Positions 1-13,037 of a stretch of DNA of 64,000 nucleotides are shown piece by piece (position 1 is the first letter of the stretch; each line of letters begins with the position of its first letter). Source of the stretch: an uncultured Pelagibacteraceae bacterium (GTDB lineage Bacteria > Pseudomonadota > Alphaproteobacteria > Pelagibacterales > Pelagibacteraceae); assembly GCA_902567785.1 (NCBI GenBank), contig CACFOR010000003.1, forward strand, positions 1-64,000, given 5' to 3'. The translations under genes and the position numbers were made by a program. The notes beneath the pieces are model-generated. The model was given only the letters and a program-made list of their open reading frames with translations, did no database searches and was not told where the DNA came from.

Positions 1-99
1 CATAATAAAAAAATCAAAGATGTCGCAAATCTTTTGGTTACAATATTTAGTATAATAATCCCTGTAATAATTTTAATTTTATTAATATATAAAATTTAA
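1..99 (+). CDS. sdhD: Succinate dehydrogenase membrane anchor subunit, C-terminal fragment (cut by window edge)
   Basis: Open frame from base 1 encodes [32 protein letters not shown], a hydrophobic C-terminal helix; stop overlaps the sdhA start. Confidence 0.6.
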   Translation, partial: HNKKIKDVANLLVTIFSIIIPVIILILLIYKI

Positions 100-1874
100 T
101 GAGTGCATATAATATAATTGATCACGAATACGATGTTCTGGTTGTAGGTGCTGGAGGATCAGGTTTGAGAGCAGCTGTCGGATTAAGTGAATCTGGTTTA
201 AAAACTGCCTGCATATCAAAAGTGTTTCCAACTAGAAGTCATACAGCAGCAGCCCAAGGTGGAATTTCAGCAGCTTTGGGAAATGCAGGTGAAGATGATT
301 GGCGTTGGCATATGTATGATACTGTTAAGGGATCAGATTGGTTAGGAGATCAAGATTGTATAGAATATTTATGTAAAGAGGCACCGGAGGCAGTTATAGA
401 ACTTGAACATTATGGTGTACCCTTTAGCAGAACTAAAGATGGAAAAATATATCAACGGGCATTTGGAGGCATGACAAAAAATTATGGAAATGAACCAGTG
501 CAAAGAACTTGTGCTGCTGCAGATAGAACAGGTCATGCAATTTTACATACATTATATGGGCAAGCACTTAAACATAAGACAGAATTTTTCATCGAATATT
601 TTGCTTTAGATTTATTAATGAAAAATGGAGAGTGCAAAGGTGTGTTGGCTTGGAATTTAAATGATGGAACTATTCATCGATTTAGATCGCATATTACAAT
701 TTTAGCTACAGGAGGTTATGGTAAAATTTATTATTCAGCTACAGCAGCACATACATGTACTGGAGATGGGAATGGAATGGCTTTAAGAGCTGGGCTACCA
801 TTGCAAGATATGGAATTTGTTCAATTTCATCCTACAGGTCTTTATGGAATTGGATGTTTAATTTCTGAAGCAGTTAGAGGGGAAGGTGGTTATTTAGTAA
901 ATTCTAAAGGCGAACGTTTTATGGAAAAGTATGCACCCAAAGCTAAAGATCTTGCCTCTAGAGATGTGGTAAGCAGATCAATGGCAATAGAAATTAATGA
1001 GGGAAGAGGAATAGGAGAAAATAAAGATCACATTCATTTACATATTAATCATATAGATCGAAAAATTATAGAAAGTCGTTTACCAGGCATCTCTGAATCT
1101 GTAGAAACTTTTGTACATCGAGATGTAACCAAGGATCCAATCCCAGTTGTACCAACAGTTCATTATAATATGGGAGGCATACCCACAAACTATAAAGCAG
1201 AAGTTATAACATCAAATGGAAATGATAAAACTGTCCCAGGATTAATGGCTATAGGAGAGGCAGCTTGTGTGTCGGTACATGGAGCAAACAGGTTAGGTTC
1301 CAATTCGTTGATAGACTTGGTTGTTTTTGGAAAAGCTGCAGCTAAGAGAGCTATAGAGTTGGTCAGACCAAATTCACCACATGAAAAAATTTCACAGACT
1401 GAAACTGAAAAGTCTCTTGATAGGTTTGATAAATTAAGAAAGGGAAAAGGTTCAAATAAAACTTCAGAACTTAGATTATCGATGCAAAAAACAATGCAAT
1501 CAAAATGTGCTGTGTTTAGAACTGAAAAAACTTTAAAGAAAGGAATTGACGAAATTAAAAAGCCTTTTAAAGGAATGGAATCTATATCAGTCAAAGATAG
1601 ATCTTTAATTTTCAATACAGATTTAATGGAAACATTAGAATTTGATAATCTTATCCGCCAAGCAATCACAACTATGGAATCGGCTTATTATAGAAAAGAA
1701 AGTCGAGGTGCTCATGCTAGAGAAGATTTTCCAAAAAGAGATGATGAAAATTATATGAAACATACTTTAAGTTGGCACAATGGAAAAGAAGTTAAAATTA
1801 ATTATCGCAAGGTTAATTTATCAACATTGACAAACGATGTTCAAACTTTTCCACCAAAAGAAAGAGTTTATTAA
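99..1874 (+). CDS. sdhA: Succinate dehydrogenase flavoprotein subunit
   Basis: 591 aa; FAD-binding [49 protein letters not shown]; followed by sdhB. Confidence 0.97.
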   Translation: MSAYNIIDHEYDVLVVGAGGSGLRAAVGLSESGLKTACISKVFPTRSHTAAAQGGISAALGNAGEDDWRWHMYDTVKGSDWLGDQDCIEYLCKEAPEAVIELEHYGVPFSRTKDGKIYQRAFGGMTKNYGNEPVQRTCAAADRTGHAILHTLYGQALKHKTEFFIEYFALDLLMKNGECKGVLAWNLNDGTIHRFRSHITILATGGYGKIYYSATAAHTCTGDGNGMALRAGLPLQDMEFVQFHPTGLYGIGCLISEAVRGEGGYLVNSKGERFMEKYAPKAKDLASRDVVSRSMAIEINEGRGIGENKDHIHLHINHIDRKIIESRLPGISESVETFVHRDVTKDPIPVVPTVHYNMGGIPTNYKAEVITSNGNDKTVPGLMAIGEAACVSVHGANRLGSNSLIDLVVFGKAAAKRAIELVRPNSPHEKISQTETEKSLDRFDKLRKGKGSNKTSELRLSMQKTMQSKCAVFRTEKTLKKGIDEIKKPFKGMESISVKDRSLIFNTDLMETLEFDNLIRQAITTMESAYYRKESRGAHAREDFPKRDDENYMKHTLSWHNGKEVKINYRKVNLSTLTNDVQTFPPKERVY

Positions 1875-2650
1875 TGTTACAATTTAATCTTCCAAAAAAT
1901 TCTAAAATTTTAAAAGGACAATACTTTAAAGACAAAACAGGATCTTCAAACATAAAAATAGTCCATATTTATAGATGGAATCCTGAAAAAAATGAAAACC
2001 CTAGGGAAGACACTTTTGAAGTAGATTTAAACACATGTGGAAATAAAGTATTAGATATTTTGAATAAAATAAAAAATGAAATAGATTCATCTTTAACATT
2101 TAGAAAATCATGTGCCCACGGCGTATGCGGATCTTGTGCTATGAATGTTGATGGTCAGAATACATTATCTTGTATGAAATCACACAAAGATATAAAGGGT
2201 GATTTACGTATTTTTCCTCTGCCGCATTTAAAGGTTGTGAAAGACCTAGTAGCAGATTTAAGTACATTATATAAACAATATGAATCAATAGAACCTTGGC
2301 TAAAAATAAAAAAAACTAAATCTAAAAAAAATGAAATTAATCAATCTAAAAAAAATAGAGAAAAGCTTGATGGCTTATACGAGTGTATCATGTGCGCTTG
2401 CTGTTCAACTTCTTGCCCAAGTTATTGGTGGAATGGAGAGAGTTATCTAGGACCTGCAGTTTTGCTCCAAGCATATCGTTGGATATCAGATAGTAGAGAT
2501 GATGAAAAAAAGGAAAGGTTAAAAATGGTAGCTGATAAACTTAAATTATATAGGTGTCATACCATAATGAATTGTACTAGTTCTTGTCCAAAAGGCTTGA
2601 ATCCGGCAAAGGCTATAGGTTCAATTAAAAAAATGCTTGCAACAAGCTAG
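1874..2650 (+). CDS. sdhB: Succinate dehydrogenase iron-sulfur subunit
   Basis: 258 aa; [48 protein letters not shown] Fe-S motifs. Confidence 0.97.
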   Translation: MLQFNLPKNSKILKGQYFKDKTGSSNIKIVHIYRWNPEKNENPREDTFEVDLNTCGNKVLDILNKIKNEIDSSLTFRKSCAHGVCGSCAMNVDGQNTLSCMKSHKDIKGDLRIFPLPHLKVVKDLVADLSTLYKQYESIEPWLKIKKTKSKKNEINQSKKNREKLDGLYECIMCACCSTSCPSYWWNGESYLGPAVLLQAYRWISDSRDDEKKERLKMVADKLKLYRCHTIMNCTSSCPKGLNPAKAIGSIKKMLATS

Positions 2651-2678
2651 AAGCTTAATTAAATCATTTTAGGCAGAA

Positions 2679-4172
2679 ATGAATTCAATTCAACACTTTA
2701 TAGATGGTAAAATAACTAGGGGGTCTTCTAAGAAAAAATCCAAAGTATTTAATCCAGCTACCGGTGAACAAACGGCTGAAGTAAATTTAGCTTCTAAGGC
2801 TGATACAGACTTAGCTGTAGAAAAAGCAAAAAAAGCTTTTTTAGACTGGTCTAGAAAACCACCAGCACAAAGAGCTAGAATAATATTTAAATTTAAAGAG
2901 TTAATAGAAAAAAATTCAGATGAAATAACTAAACTTATAGTTTCTGAACATGGCAAAGTTTATGAAGATGCTAAGGGTTCACTAACTAGAGGATTAGAAG
3001 TAGTAGAGTTTGCTTGTGGCATACCTCATCTTCTTAAAGGAGAATTTACAGAGAATGTCGGGACAGATGTTGACAGTTGGTCAATAAGGCAACCATTAGG
3101 GGTCTGCGCAGGTATTACGCCTTTTAATTTTCCTGCAATGGTTCCAATGTGGATGTTTCCAATGGCTATAGCATGTGGAAATACATTTGTTTTAAAACCT
3201 AGTGAAAAGGATCCGTCATGTTCAATTAAATTAGCAGAATTATTTAAACAGGCAGGGTTGCCCGATGGGGTTTTTAATGTTGTTAATGGAGACAAGGAAG
3301 CAGTAGATGCTTTATTAACAAACAAAGATGTAGTTGCTATAAGTTTTGTTGGCTCCACACCAATTGCAAAATATATTTATGAAAATGCTGCAAAAAATGA
3401 AAAAAGAGTTCAAGCTTTAGGAGGTGCAAAAAATCATTGTGTAGTTATGCCAGATAGTGATCTAGATCAAGCTGTAAATGGTTTAATGGGAGCAGCTTAT
3501 GGTTCAGCAGGAGAAAGATGTATGGCTCAATCAGTTGCTGTAGCTGTAGGCAAAATAGGAGATACTCTTGTAAGCAAACTTGCAAAAAAAGTTCAGGCAT
3601 TAAAGGTTGGACCTGGTCTTGATAAAAGTTCAGAAATGGGACCATTGGTTACAAAAGAACATTTAGAAAAAGTCAAAGGTTATGTGAATTTGGGAGTTAA
3701 AGAAGGAGCAAATCTTGTTGTTGATGGAAGAAATATAAAATTACAAGGTTATGAAAAAGGTTTTTATATTGGAGGATGTCTTTTTGATAATGTTGATAAG
3801 AAAATGAGAATTTATAAAGAAGAAATTTTTGGCCCAGTTCTTTCAGTAGTAAGAGTAAAAGATTTTGAATCAGCTGTTAATTTGGTAAACGAACATGAGT
3901 TTGGAAATGGTACAAGCATTTATACTAGAGATGGAGATGTAGGAAGAACCTTTGCAAGTAAAATTAAGATTGGAATGGTTGGAATTAACATTCCCATACC
4001 TGTTCCAGTTGCCTATCATTCATTTGGTGGTTGGAAGAGATCGTTATTTGGAGATCAGCATATGCATGGACCCGAAGGTGTAAGATTTTATACAAAATTA
4101 AAAACTATTACTTCAAAATGGCCCACAGGTATAAGATCTGATCCAGAATTTGTAATGCCAATAATGAAATAA
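2679..4172 (+). CDS. mmsA: CoA-acylating methylmalonate-semialdehyde dehydrogenase
   Basis: 497 aa aldehyde dehydrogenase with FNFPAMVPMWMFPMAIACGNTFVLKPSE and GSAGERCMAQSVAV typical of MmsA. Confidence 0.9.
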   Translation: MNSIQHFIDGKITRGSSKKKSKVFNPATGEQTAEVNLASKADTDLAVEKAKKAFLDWSRKPPAQRARIIFKFKELIEKNSDEITKLIVSEHGKVYEDAKGSLTRGLEVVEFACGIPHLLKGEFTENVGTDVDSWSIRQPLGVCAGITPFNFPAMVPMWMFPMAIACGNTFVLKPSEKDPSCSIKLAELFKQAGLPDGVFNVVNGDKEAVDALLTNKDVVAISFVGSTPIAKYIYENAAKNEKRVQALGGAKNHCVVMPDSDLDQAVNGLMGAAYGSAGERCMAQSVAVAVGKIGDTLVSKLAKKVQALKVGPGLDKSSEMGPLVTKEHLEKVKGYVNLGVKEGANLVVDGRNIKLQGYEKGFYIGGCLFDNVDKKMRIYKEEIFGPVLSVVRVKDFESAVNLVNEHEFGNGTSIYTRDGDVGRTFASKIKIGMVGINIPIPVPVAYHSFGGWKRSLFGDQHMHGPEGVRFYTKLKTITSKWPTGIRSDPEFVMPIMK

Positions 4173-4179
4173 ATTATAA

Positions 4180-5121
4180 ATGACAAAAAAAATTACATTA
4201 ATAGGAGCTGGACAAATTGGGGGCACATTAGCACATCTGATTAGTATTAAAGAACTCGGTGATATAGTACTTTTTGATGTTGCTGAAGATTTAGCAAAAG
4301 GAAAAGCATTGGATATAGCTCAATCAACCTCAGTTGATGGATTAAACGTAAATTTAATTGGAACCAGCAGTTATAAAGATACAGAAAATTCTGATGTAAT
4401 AATTATTACAGCAGGTGTTGCAAGAAAGCCAGGAATGACCAGAGATGATTTGCTTGCAACAAATTTAAAAATTATAAAAAAAGTTGGTGAAGAGGTAAAA
4501 AGGACATCTCCGAATGCTTTTGTAATTTGTATTACAAACCCACTAGATATAATTGTAATGGCACTTCAAAAGTATTCTGGATTGCCTACAAATAAAGTTG
4601 TTGGAATGGCTGGGATTTTAGATTCATCAAGGTTTAAATATTTCCTTTCTCAAGAACTTAAAGTTCCAGTTAAAAATATAGAAACTTTAGTACTAGGCGG
4701 CCATGGTGATACAATGGTTCCTATGCCAAACCATACTACTGTTAACGGAAAATCTTTATCTGATTTGATAAAAAAAGAAAAATTAGAATTAATAATTGAC
4801 AGAACAAGAAAAGGTGGAGCAGAAATTATTAAATTTCTCCAAAAAGGTTCAGCATTTTATGCACCAGCAGCTTCAGGAGTTGAAATGGCAGAATCATATT
4901 TAAAAGATCTAAAAAAAACATTACCTTGTGCTGCCTATCTTAATGGAGAGTACGGAGTAAAGCATTTATATGCAGGAGTTCCTGTAGTAATAGGAAAAAA
5001 TGGTGTTGAAAAAGTTATAGAAATTAATTTATCAAATGAAGAAAAGGAACAATTCAATTTATCAATAAAAGCAGTAAAAGATTTATATCAAACGGCAAAA
5101 AATATCGATAAAAATTTATAA
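4180..5121 (+). CDS. mdh: Malate dehydrogenase
   Basis: 313 aa; [41 protein letters not shown]. Confidence 0.96.
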   Translation: MTKKITLIGAGQIGGTLAHLISIKELGDIVLFDVAEDLAKGKALDIAQSTSVDGLNVNLIGTSSYKDTENSDVIIITAGVARKPGMTRDDLLATNLKIIKKVGEEVKRTSPNAFVICITNPLDIIVMALQKYSGLPTNKVVGMAGILDSSRFKYFLSQELKVPVKNIETLVLGGHGDTMVPMPNHTTVNGKSLSDLIKKEKLELIIDRTRKGGAEIIKFLQKGSAFYAPAASGVEMAESYLKDLKKTLPCAAYLNGEYGVKHLYAGVPVVIGKNGVEKVIEINLSNEEKEQFNLSIKAVKDLYQTAKNIDKNL

Positions 5122-5141
5122 GTATTTAAAAGAACTCAATA

Positions 5142-6707
5142 ATGAAAAATATCATATTATTTAATAATAAGTTTTTTACATTTATTGCACTTTTTCTTTT
5201 TTCCTTTCTAATAAATCAGTACTATGGAAATATTGGAGTTTTCCCTGTAGATAGTTTTTCTCATTTTGATACAGGATATAGAATTTTATTAAATGAGCAC
5301 CCTTTTAAAGATTACTGGATTATTTCAGGACCATTTATAGATTATTTCCAAGCACTTTTTTTTTATTTGTTTGGAGTTAACTGGCAAATTTATGTATTAC
5401 ATGCTTCAGTTATTAATGCGATTTTAACGATTATAACTTATATAGTTTTAAGAAATTTTAATTTAGATCCTATCTATAGTTTTATTTATTCTTTATTTTT
5501 TTCAATTCTTGCTTATCCTTCTAGCGGGACTCCTTTTGTAGATCATCATTCAGCTTTTTTTTCTTTAATGGGTATTTATTTTTTGATATTAGCAATTAAA
5601 AATAATGCAATTTATTACTGGATTTTATTACCTGTAGCTTTTACCTTTGCATTTTTATCAAAACAGGTTCCAGCAACATATATAATAATATCAGCACTTT
5701 TAATTTTGATTTTTTATTCTATATCTCTTAAAAAATTTAAATGGATTGTTTATTCATTTTTAAGTTTTATTTTTACAATATTATTTGTAATAATTTTTGG
5801 AAAATTTCAGGGAATTAGTTTATCTTCCTTTTTCGAACAATATATTTTGTATCCGCAAACAATAGGGAATAAAAGATTTAGCAACCTAGGACTTGATTTT
5901 AATAATTTAATCGCACATTTTAAGTTCATATATATATCATTGTTACCATTGATTTATATTAATTTAAGGAATTTATTTTCAGAAAAAAAATATTTTAAAA
6001 GTAAAAATTTTTTTTATTTCTTGATTTTAATTTTATTAACATTTTCATTGATCTTTCATCAGCTACTAACAAGAAATCAAACTTTTATATTTTTTTTAAT
6101 TCCAATTTTAATTGCATTTTCTCACATCAGTATTAATTCAAATAAACTTATCGTATCAGTCATGCTTATATTATTTTGTTTAGGTATTACGACAAAATAT
6201 CATCTTAGATTTAACGAAAATAGAAAGTTCCATGAGCTGACCTATTCAGATTTTAATTTAGCAGTTAATGCTGAAAAAATAGATAAAAAATTTTCAGGAT
6301 TAAAATGGATTAGTCCAGAATATAGCGAAAATCCTAAAGAAGAAATATATTTAATTAATGAAGTAAAAAATTACTTTAAAAATGATAATAGAAATAAAAT
6401 GATTATGACAAATTATTCTTTTTTCTCTGCAATTTTAGAAAATAAAACTTTTTCTACCACAAGATGGCATATATTTGATGGAACTGACTATCCTCAAGTT
6501 AATAGCCAGTATTTTATGAGTTATAAGAAACTGATAGTAAATTCATTAAAAAATAATAATATACAAGTTGTTTATACAGTACATCCTGTACAATCATCAA
6601 ATTTATATGACTATGTCGATGATGAATGTTTTGAAGAGAATAAAATAAACAAAATATTAACAAGTTATGAAATAAAAAATTGTAAAGAAATTGATGGCGA
6701 AAGTTAA
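5142..6707 (+). CDS. Polytopic membrane protein, glycosyltransferase (GT-C/PMT-like) candidate
   Basis: 521 aa with many hydrophobic segments; N-terminal PVDSFSHFDTGYRILLNEHPFKDYW resembles the acidic loop of GT-C enzymes; stop overlaps sucC start. Confidence 0.6.
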   Translation: MKNIILFNNKFFTFIALFLFSFLINQYYGNIGVFPVDSFSHFDTGYRILLNEHPFKDYWIISGPFIDYFQALFFYLFGVNWQIYVLHASVINAILTIITYIVLRNFNLDPIYSFIYSLFFSILAYPSSGTPFVDHHSAFFSLMGIYFLILAIKNNAIYYWILLPVAFTFAFLSKQVPATYIIISALLILIFYSISLKKFKWIVYSFLSFIFTILFVIIFGKFQGISLSSFFEQYILYPQTIGNKRFSNLGLDFNNLIAHFKFIYISLLPLIYINLRNLFSEKKYFKSKNFFYFLILILLTFSLIFHQLLTRNQTFIFFLIPILIAFSHISINSNKLIVSVMLILFCLGITTKYHLRFNENRKFHELTYSDFNLAVNAEKIDKKFSGLKWISPEYSENPKEEIYLINEVKNYFKNDNRNKMIMTNYSFFSAILENKTFSTTRWHIFDGTDYPQVNSQYFMSYKKLIVNSLKNNNIQVVYTVHPVQSSNLYDYVDDECFEENKINKILTSYEIKNCKEIDGES

Positions 6708-7867
6708 TGAATATTCACGAACATCAAGCTAAAGAAATACTAAAAAGATTTGGCATTCCCATTTTAAATGGTGTTGTAATTTATGATCCTATTGAAGTAA
6801 GTAAAAAAATAGAAAAATTAAATTCTTCCAATTTTGTTATAAAAGCCCAAATCCATGCTGGTGGCAGAGGAAAGGCTGGTGGAATTAAAATAATAAAAAA
6901 TTTAGATGAAATAAATAAAGAAGTAAAAAATATGTTTGGAAAAATACTTATTACCCACCAAACTGGTTCAGCTGGAAAAAAAGTTAAAAGAATATATATT
7001 GAGGAAACCTGCGAAATAAAAAAAGAATTCTACCTTTCCTGTTTGGTTGATAGATCTAGTTCAAAAATTGCCTTTATTAGTAGCATTGAGGGTGGAGTTG
7101 ATATTGAAAAAGTTGCAAAAAAAAATCCTGAGAAAATTACCACGGTTAAGCTAAATTTTTCTACATCAATTAAAGATGAAGAAATTAATAAGATAGTAAA
7201 GCCATTCAATTTATCAGAAAAATTAAAAAATAAAGCTTTTAAACTTATTAAATCAATTCACAAAATTTTAATCGAGAAAGATGCAAATTTAATTGAAATA
7301 AATCCACTAGTTTTAACAAATAACGAAGAATTAATATGTTTAGATGCAAAGATTAATTTTGATGATAATGCATTATACCGTCATGAAGATATTTTATTTT
7401 TAAAAGATCCAAACGAAATAGATCCTACAGAATTAGAAGCCAGCAAATATGATTTATCTTATATAAAATTAGACGGAACAATTGGTTGTATGGTGAATGG
7501 CGCAGGTTTAGCTATGGCAACTTTGGATATTATTAAATTATATGGATCTGAACCTGCTAATTTTCTTGATGTGGGTGGAGGGGCTTCGAAGGAAAAAGTA
7601 TCAGCTGCATTTAAAATTATTCTGTCAGATAAAAATGTAAAAGGAATTTTAATAAATATCTTTGGTGGAATCATGAGATGTGATGTTCTTGCTCAAGGAG
7701 TAGTTGATGCCGCAAAAGAAATTAATTTATCAGTACCTTTGGTTGTTAGATTAGCAGGTACAAATGTCAAATTAGGTAAAGAAATTTTAGAAAAATCAAA
7801 TTTAAAAATTATATCAGCAAATAATTTATCTGATGCTGCAAAAAAAATAGTAGAGGTAACAAAATAA
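6707..7867 (+). CDS. sucC: Succinyl-CoA ligase (ADP-forming) beta subunit
   Basis: 386 aa; [52 protein letters not shown]. Confidence 0.96.
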   Translation: MNIHEHQAKEILKRFGIPILNGVVIYDPIEVSKKIEKLNSSNFVIKAQIHAGGRGKAGGIKIIKNLDEINKEVKNMFGKILITHQTGSAGKKVKRIYIEETCEIKKEFYLSCLVDRSSSKIAFISSIEGGVDIEKVAKKNPEKITTVKLNFSTSIKDEEINKIVKPFNLSEKLKNKAFKLIKSIHKILIEKDANLIEINPLVLTNNEELICLDAKINFDDNALYRHEDILFLKDPNEIDPTELEASKYDLSYIKLDGTIGCMVNGAGLAMATLDIIKLYGSEPANFLDVGGGASKEKVSAAFKIILSDKNVKGILINIFGGIMRCDVLAQGVVDAAKEINLSVPLVVRLAGTNVKLGKEILEKSNLKIISANNLSDAAKKIVEVTK

Positions 7868-7868
7868 T

Positions 7869-8744
7869 ATGTCTGTTTTAATCAATAAAAATACGAGAGT
7901 AATTTGTCAGGGTTTTACAGGTTCTCATGGAACTTTTCATTCAGAACAAGCAATTGCCTATGGAACTAATTTAGTTGGTGGTGTCACGCCAAAAAAAGGT
8001 GGACAAGTTCATTTGGGTAAGCCTGTTTTTAATACAGTTGAAGAGGCTGTAAAAAAAACTAGAGCAAATGCAACAATGATTTATGTCCCCGCCAAATTTG
8101 CTGCTTCGGCAATAATAGAAGCTATCGAAAGTGAAATTCCTTTGATTGTTTGTATAACAGAAGGAATTCCAGTTTTAGATATGGTCAAAGTTAAAGAAAA
8201 ATTAGGTAAATCAAAATCTCGTTTAATCGGACCAAATTGCCCAGGAATTATTACGCCTGAAGAGTGTAAAATTGGAATTATGCCAGGAAATATTCATAAA
8301 AAAGGTTCATGTGGAATTGTATCTCGTTCTGGAACACTTACTTATGAGGCTGTTGCACAAACAAGCCAAAATGGATTAGGTCAGTCGACAGTTATAGGTA
8401 TTGGTGGTGATCCTATTAGCGGAACAAGTTTTATAGATTGTTTAGAACTTTTTTTAAAAGATAAAAAAACAGAATCAATTTTATTAATAGGAGAAATAGG
8501 AGGATCTTCAGAAGAAGAAGCGGCAGAATTTATAAAATCTTCAAAAACCAAAAAAATAATAGTTGGATTTATTGCAGGCAAAACTGCTCCTCCAGGAAGA
8601 AGAATGGGACATGCGGGAGCCATTATATCAGGTGGAAAGGGTAATGCTGAAGATAAAATAGAAAAAATGAAGTCAAGTGGTATTTTTATAGCAGAGTCAC
8701 CAGCAGAAATTGGTAAAACCTTGCACGACAAACTTGCAAGATAG
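7869..8744 (+). CDS. sucD: Succinyl-CoA ligase alpha subunit
   Basis: 291 aa; [49 protein letters not shown]. Confidence 0.96.
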   Translation: MSVLINKNTRVICQGFTGSHGTFHSEQAIAYGTNLVGGVTPKKGGQVHLGKPVFNTVEEAVKKTRANATMIYVPAKFAASAIIEAIESEIPLIVCITEGIPVLDMVKVKEKLGKSKSRLIGPNCPGIITPEECKIGIMPGNIHKKGSCGIVSRSGTLTYEAVAQTSQNGLGQSTVIGIGGDPISGTSFIDCLELFLKDKKTESILLIGEIGGSSEEEAAEFIKSSKTKKIIVGFIAGKTAPPGRRMGHAGAIISGGKGNAEDKIEKMKSSGIFIAESPAEIGKTLHDKLAR

Positions 8745-8785
8745 TTTTAACGATTTTATACTAAACAAAATTTATTTTTCAGTTC

Positions 8786-11689
8786 ATGACAACAAATAAA
8801 GATAACTTAACTTTTGAAAAAACTTCTTTTTTACATGGGGTAAATAGTCCTTTTATTAAAGAATTATATCTAAAATATTTAAATGATCCAAAATCTATAC
8901 CTACGAGCTGGATTGAATTTTTTGATGGACTTAAAGATGATCAAGAAACTATCAAAAAGGAAATATCGGGACCAAGTTGGGCACCAAGAAAAAAAATTAA
9001 TTTAGAAATTAATCTTGATCAAAGAGATATAGATGAAAATAAAAAGTCTGCTAATAATAGAACTTTGATTACGGAGGTAAGTAGTGAAAAAGAAAAGGAA
9101 GAATCTGTAAAAGCTATTGCTTTAATCAGGGCATATAGAATTAGAGGCCATCTTATTGCGAATCTCGATCCACTCGGAATGATGAAAAGAAAATATCTTG
9201 AAGATTTACATCCATCAGACCACGGTTTTAAAAAAGAAGATTACAATAAAAAAATTTATTTAGGAGCATATATGCACCAGGGATATGGAAGTATTAACGA
9301 AATTCTTTCATTTTTCAGAAAAATATATTGTTCAACAATTGGAGTTGAGTATATGCATATTTCAGACCCAATTGAAAAAGTATGGTTTAGAGAACGGATG
9401 GAAAAATCAGAAAACCAGTTAAAATTTACTGAAAATGGAAAAAAAGCAATTTTAAATAAATTAATTCAAGCAGAAGGATTTGAAAAATTTCTAGCTATTA
9501 AATTTGTCGGTACAAAAAGATTTGGAATTGATGGTGGGGAAGCTTTAATACCAGCTTTAGAACAATTAGTGAAACGAGGAGGTCAACTTGGAGTTAAAGA
9601 AATTAAAATTGGCCAACCACACAGAGGAAGGTTAAATATTTTAGCAAACGTATTACAAAAATCTTACAAAAGAATGTTTAATGAATTTGCCGGCGAGTAT
9701 GCTTCCTTTAGCGCCGATTCTACCGGGGATGTTAAATATCATTTAGGAGCTTCATCAAATAGAGAATTTGATGGCAATTTAGTTCATATTTCTTTGACGG
9801 ATAACCCCTCACACCTTGAAGCTGTGAATCCCGTAGTATTAGGGCAAACACGTGCTAAACAATTTTTTCATAAAGATAAAAAAAGAAGACAAGTAGTCCC
9901 AATTTTAATTCATGGAGATGCTGCATTTGCCGGACAAGGAGTTGTAGCAGAATGTTTTGCAATGTCAGGGCTTCCAGGTCACAATACTGGCGGAACAATA
10001 CATATTATTATTAATAATCAAATTGGATTTACAACAAGCCCAAAATTTGCAAGATCTTCTCCTTACCCATCTGATTTAGCAAAAATGGTTGATGCACCAA
10101 TTTTACATGTGAATGGAGATGATCCAGAAGCCGTCGTTCATTGTGCAAGAATAGCCATGGAATTTAGGCAAAAATTTAATCGAGATGTAGTAATAGACAT
10201 AATTTGTTACAGAAGATTTGGCCACAATGAAGGTGATGAGCCTTCTTTTACTCAACCCGTGATGTATGCAAATATTAAAAAGCATCCATCAACATTAAAT
10301 ATTTACGCTAATAAATTGATTAAAGAAGAAACTATTACCAAGGAAGAATTTAATAAAATGAAAATCAAATTTAAAAATCTTCTTGAAGAACAATTTAAAA
10401 CAGCCAAAGAATATAAGCCAAAATTAGAATGGTACGAAGGTGTTTGGTCAAGATATAAACCAGAAAGAGGAAAAGATAAAAGAGGAGTTACTGGTGTATC
10501 AATAGAAAAATTAAAAAAAATTGGAGAAAAAATTACAGAAATTCCAAAAGAATTTAATATTCATTCAACCATAAAAAAAATTTTTGAGAATAAAAAGAAA
10601 ATGTTTTTAACAGGAAAAGGATTTGATTGGGCTACAGCAGAACAATTGGCATTTGGAACTTTATTGGATGAAGGATATCCCGTTAGGCTTTCCGGCCAAG
10701 ATTCTGGTAGAGGTACTTTTAGTCAACGTCATTCTGTTCTTAGAGACCAAAAAGATAGCACTTATTATACTCCCTTGAATAATATTTCAAAAAAGCAAAA
10801 GAGATATGAGGTAATTGATAGTTTACTTTCAGAAATGGCTGTTCTTGGATTTGAATATGGATACGCATTGTCAGAGCCCAAAACATTAGTGGTTTGGGAA
10901 GCTCAATTCGGTGATTTTGCAAATGGAGCACAAGTTATAATAGATCAATTTATTACCTCTGCAGAAAGAAAATGGGCTAGAGCAAATGGTTTAGTGATGT
11001 TATTGCCGCATGGTTATGAAGGTCAAGGTCCAGAACATTCTTCAGCAAGATTAGAAAGATTTTTACAGTTGTGTGCACAAGAAAATATTCAAGTAGTGAA
11101 TTGCACTACTCCTGCAAATTATTTTCATGTTTTAAGAAGACAAATACACAGAGATTTCAGAAAACCTTTAATTATAATGACTCCAAAATCTTTGTTAAGA
11201 AATAAAAGATGCACTTCAAATATAGAAGACTTTACTAAAAAAAATACATTTCATAGAGTTCTTAATGACCATGCTGATTTTAAAAAATATGGTCTGATTC
11301 AGCTTAAAAAAGATAAAAAAATAAAAAAGGTAGTTATATGTTCTGGAAAAATTTATTTTGATTTGCTTGAAGCTAGAGAAAAGATAAAAAATGATCAAGT
11401 ATTTTTTATAAGATTGGAGCAATTATATCCTTTTCCAGTAAAAACACTTGCTAAAGAATTAAAAAGATTCAGAAAAAATTCAAAATTTTATTGGTGTCAA
11501 GAGGAGCCTCAAAATATGGGAGCTTGGAACTCTGCAAGAAATTATATTCAATGGAGCTTAGATTACATAGGAGCAGAAAATAAAGAAATCAAATATATTG
11601 GTAGAAAACCTGCCGCATCTCCTGCTAGTGGATATCTTAAAAAACATCTTGCACAGCAGAAAGAGATCTTGCATAAGGTACTTAGCTAG
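8786..11689 (+). CDS. sucA: 2-oxoglutarate dehydrogenase E1 component
   Basis: 967 aa; [56 protein letters not shown]. Confidence 0.97.
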   Translation: MTTNKDNLTFEKTSFLHGVNSPFIKELYLKYLNDPKSIPTSWIEFFDGLKDDQETIKKEISGPSWAPRKKINLEINLDQRDIDENKKSANNRTLITEVSSEKEKEESVKAIALIRAYRIRGHLIANLDPLGMMKRKYLEDLHPSDHGFKKEDYNKKIYLGAYMHQGYGSINEILSFFRKIYCSTIGVEYMHISDPIEKVWFRERMEKSENQLKFTENGKKAILNKLIQAEGFEKFLAIKFVGTKRFGIDGGEALIPALEQLVKRGGQLGVKEIKIGQPHRGRLNILANVLQKSYKRMFNEFAGEYASFSADSTGDVKYHLGASSNREFDGNLVHISLTDNPSHLEAVNPVVLGQTRAKQFFHKDKKRRQVVPILIHGDAAFAGQGVVAECFAMSGLPGHNTGGTIHIIINNQIGFTTSPKFARSSPYPSDLAKMVDAPILHVNGDDPEAVVHCARIAMEFRQKFNRDVVIDIICYRRFGHNEGDEPSFTQPVMYANIKKHPSTLNIYANKLIKEETITKEEFNKMKIKFKNLLEEQFKTAKEYKPKLEWYEGVWSRYKPERGKDKRGVTGVSIEKLKKIGEKITEIPKEFNIHSTIKKIFENKKKMFLTGKGFDWATAEQLAFGTLLDEGYPVRLSGQDSGRGTFSQRHSVLRDQKDSTYYTPLNNISKKQKRYEVIDSLLSEMAVLGFEYGYALSEPKTLVVWEAQFGDFANGAQVIIDQFITSAERKWARANGLVMLLPHGYEGQGPEHSSARLERFLQLCAQENIQVVNCTTPANYFHVLRRQIHRDFRKPLIIMTPKSLLRNKRCTSNIEDFTKKNTFHRVLNDHADFKKYGLIQLKKDKKIKKVVICSGKIYFDLLEAREKIKNDQVFFIRLEQLYPFPVKTLAKELKRFRKNSKFYWCQEEPQNMGAWNSARNYIQWSLDYIGAENKEIKYIGRKPAASPASGYLKKHLAQQKEILHKVLS

Positions 11690-11691
11690 AT

Positions 11692-13035
11692 ATGGCAAAT
11701 CAAATTTTAGTTCCAACTTTAGGAGAATCTGTTACAGAGGCAACTGTATCGAAATGGCTTAAACAGGTTGGTGAAAAAGTTGATTCAGACGAACCTTTAG
11801 TTGAGTTAGAAACTGACAAGGTAAATGTAGAAGTTCCCTCACCCACAGCCGGAACCTTATCATCAATCAAGGCAAAAGAAGGAGATGTTGTTGAAGTTGG
11901 AACATTATTAGCTACAGTTAACGAAGAAAATACATCATCATCTAAAGAAAAATCAGAAGATGAAAAAAAAGTATATACACCACCCAAAAAGACAGAGAAA
12001 AAAAATATCACAAAAGCTAAAAAAACAATTTCTAAAAAAGAAGAAATTTTAAATCTTGATGAACAAGTTAGCAAAGAAAACCCTGATGAGACTTTAGTTT
12101 TAGATACTTTGGCTATGGATACTAATAAAGAAGTAGAAGTAGAAGTAAATGAAGAAAAATATATTCCTCCAAAAACCAAAAGAAATTTGTCTCCCGCTGT
12201 TAGAAAAATTGTTGAAGAGAATGATATTGATTTATCTACTATTGCAGGCACAGGTAAAGCTGGAAGAATTTCCAAAGGTGATTTAATTAATTTGATGGGT
12301 AACATCCCAGAGCCTTCAAAAAGAAAATCTACTCATGGAGAGGAAGAAAAAGTGAAAATGACACGGTTAAGACTAACAATTGCAAAAAGATTAAAAGAGG
12401 CACAAGATTCTGCAGCAATGTTAACTACTTTTAATGAAGTAGATATGAATACAATTATACAAATGAAAGAAGATTATAAAGAGGACTTTCAAAAAAAATA
12501 TTCTGTTAAATTAGGCTTTATGTCTTTTTTCGTTAAAGCATCTGTTGTTGCACTTAAAAATTTTCCTTCAGTGAATGCAGAAATTGATGGAGATCATATT
12601 ATATACAAAAACTATTATAATATTTCTATTGCAATTGGTACTGACCGAGGATTGGTTGTTCCAGTACTTAAAAAAGCAGATGAACTATCTTTTGCAGATA
12701 TAGAAAGAAATATTTTTTTATTATCAGAAAAAGCTAAAAAAGGAAAAATAACAATTAATGATTTACAAGGTGGTACTTTCACAATTAGTAATGGCGGTAT
12801 TTATGGATCCATGCTTTCTACACCGATATTAAATCCTCCTCAAACAGGTATTTTAGGCATGCACAACATAGTTGAAAGACCTGTGGTTAAAGAAGGCAAT
12901 ATTGTTGCAAGGCCAATAATGTATTTAGCTTTATCTTATGACCATAGAATAATAGATGGTAAGGAAGCTGTTTCGTTTTTAAAAACAATTAAACAATGTC
13001 TTGAAGAACCACGTAGGCTATTTTTAGATATTTAA
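11692..13035 (+). CDS. sucB: 2-oxoglutarate dehydrogenase E2 (dihydrolipoamide succinyltransferase)
   Basis: 447 aa; lipoyl domain [12 protein letters not shown]3-binding domain, C-terminal [16 protein letters not shown]. Confidence 0.96.
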   Translation: MANQILVPTLGESVTEATVSKWLKQVGEKVDSDEPLVELETDKVNVEVPSPTAGTLSSIKAKEGDVVEVGTLLATVNEENTSSSKEKSEDEKKVYTPPKKTEKKNITKAKKTISKKEEILNLDEQVSKENPDETLVLDTLAMDTNKEVEVEVNEEKYIPPKTKRNLSPAVRKIVEENDIDLSTIAGTGKAGRISKGDLINLMGNIPEPSKRKSTHGEEEKVKMTRLRLTIAKRLKEAQDSAAMLTTFNEVDMNTIIQMKEDYKEDFQKKYSVKLGFMSFFVKASVVALKNFPSVNAEIDGDHIIYKNYYNISIAIGTDRGLVVPVLKKADELSFADIERNIFLLSEKAKKGKITINDLQGGTFTISNGGIYGSMLSTPILNPPQTGILGMHNIVERPVVKEGNIVARPIMYLALSYDHRIIDGKEAVSFLKTIKQCLEEPRRLFLDI

Positions 13036-13037
13036 TA

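Noticed and set aside
1190-1669. 159-aa ORF on the minus strand
   Set aside because: Antisense to sdhA with no recognisable domain; shadow ORF of a strongly conserved gene
11700-12305. 201-aa ORF on the minus strand
   Set aside because: Antisense to sucB, Ser/Phe-rich complement of Lys/Glu-rich linker sequence; not a plausible protein
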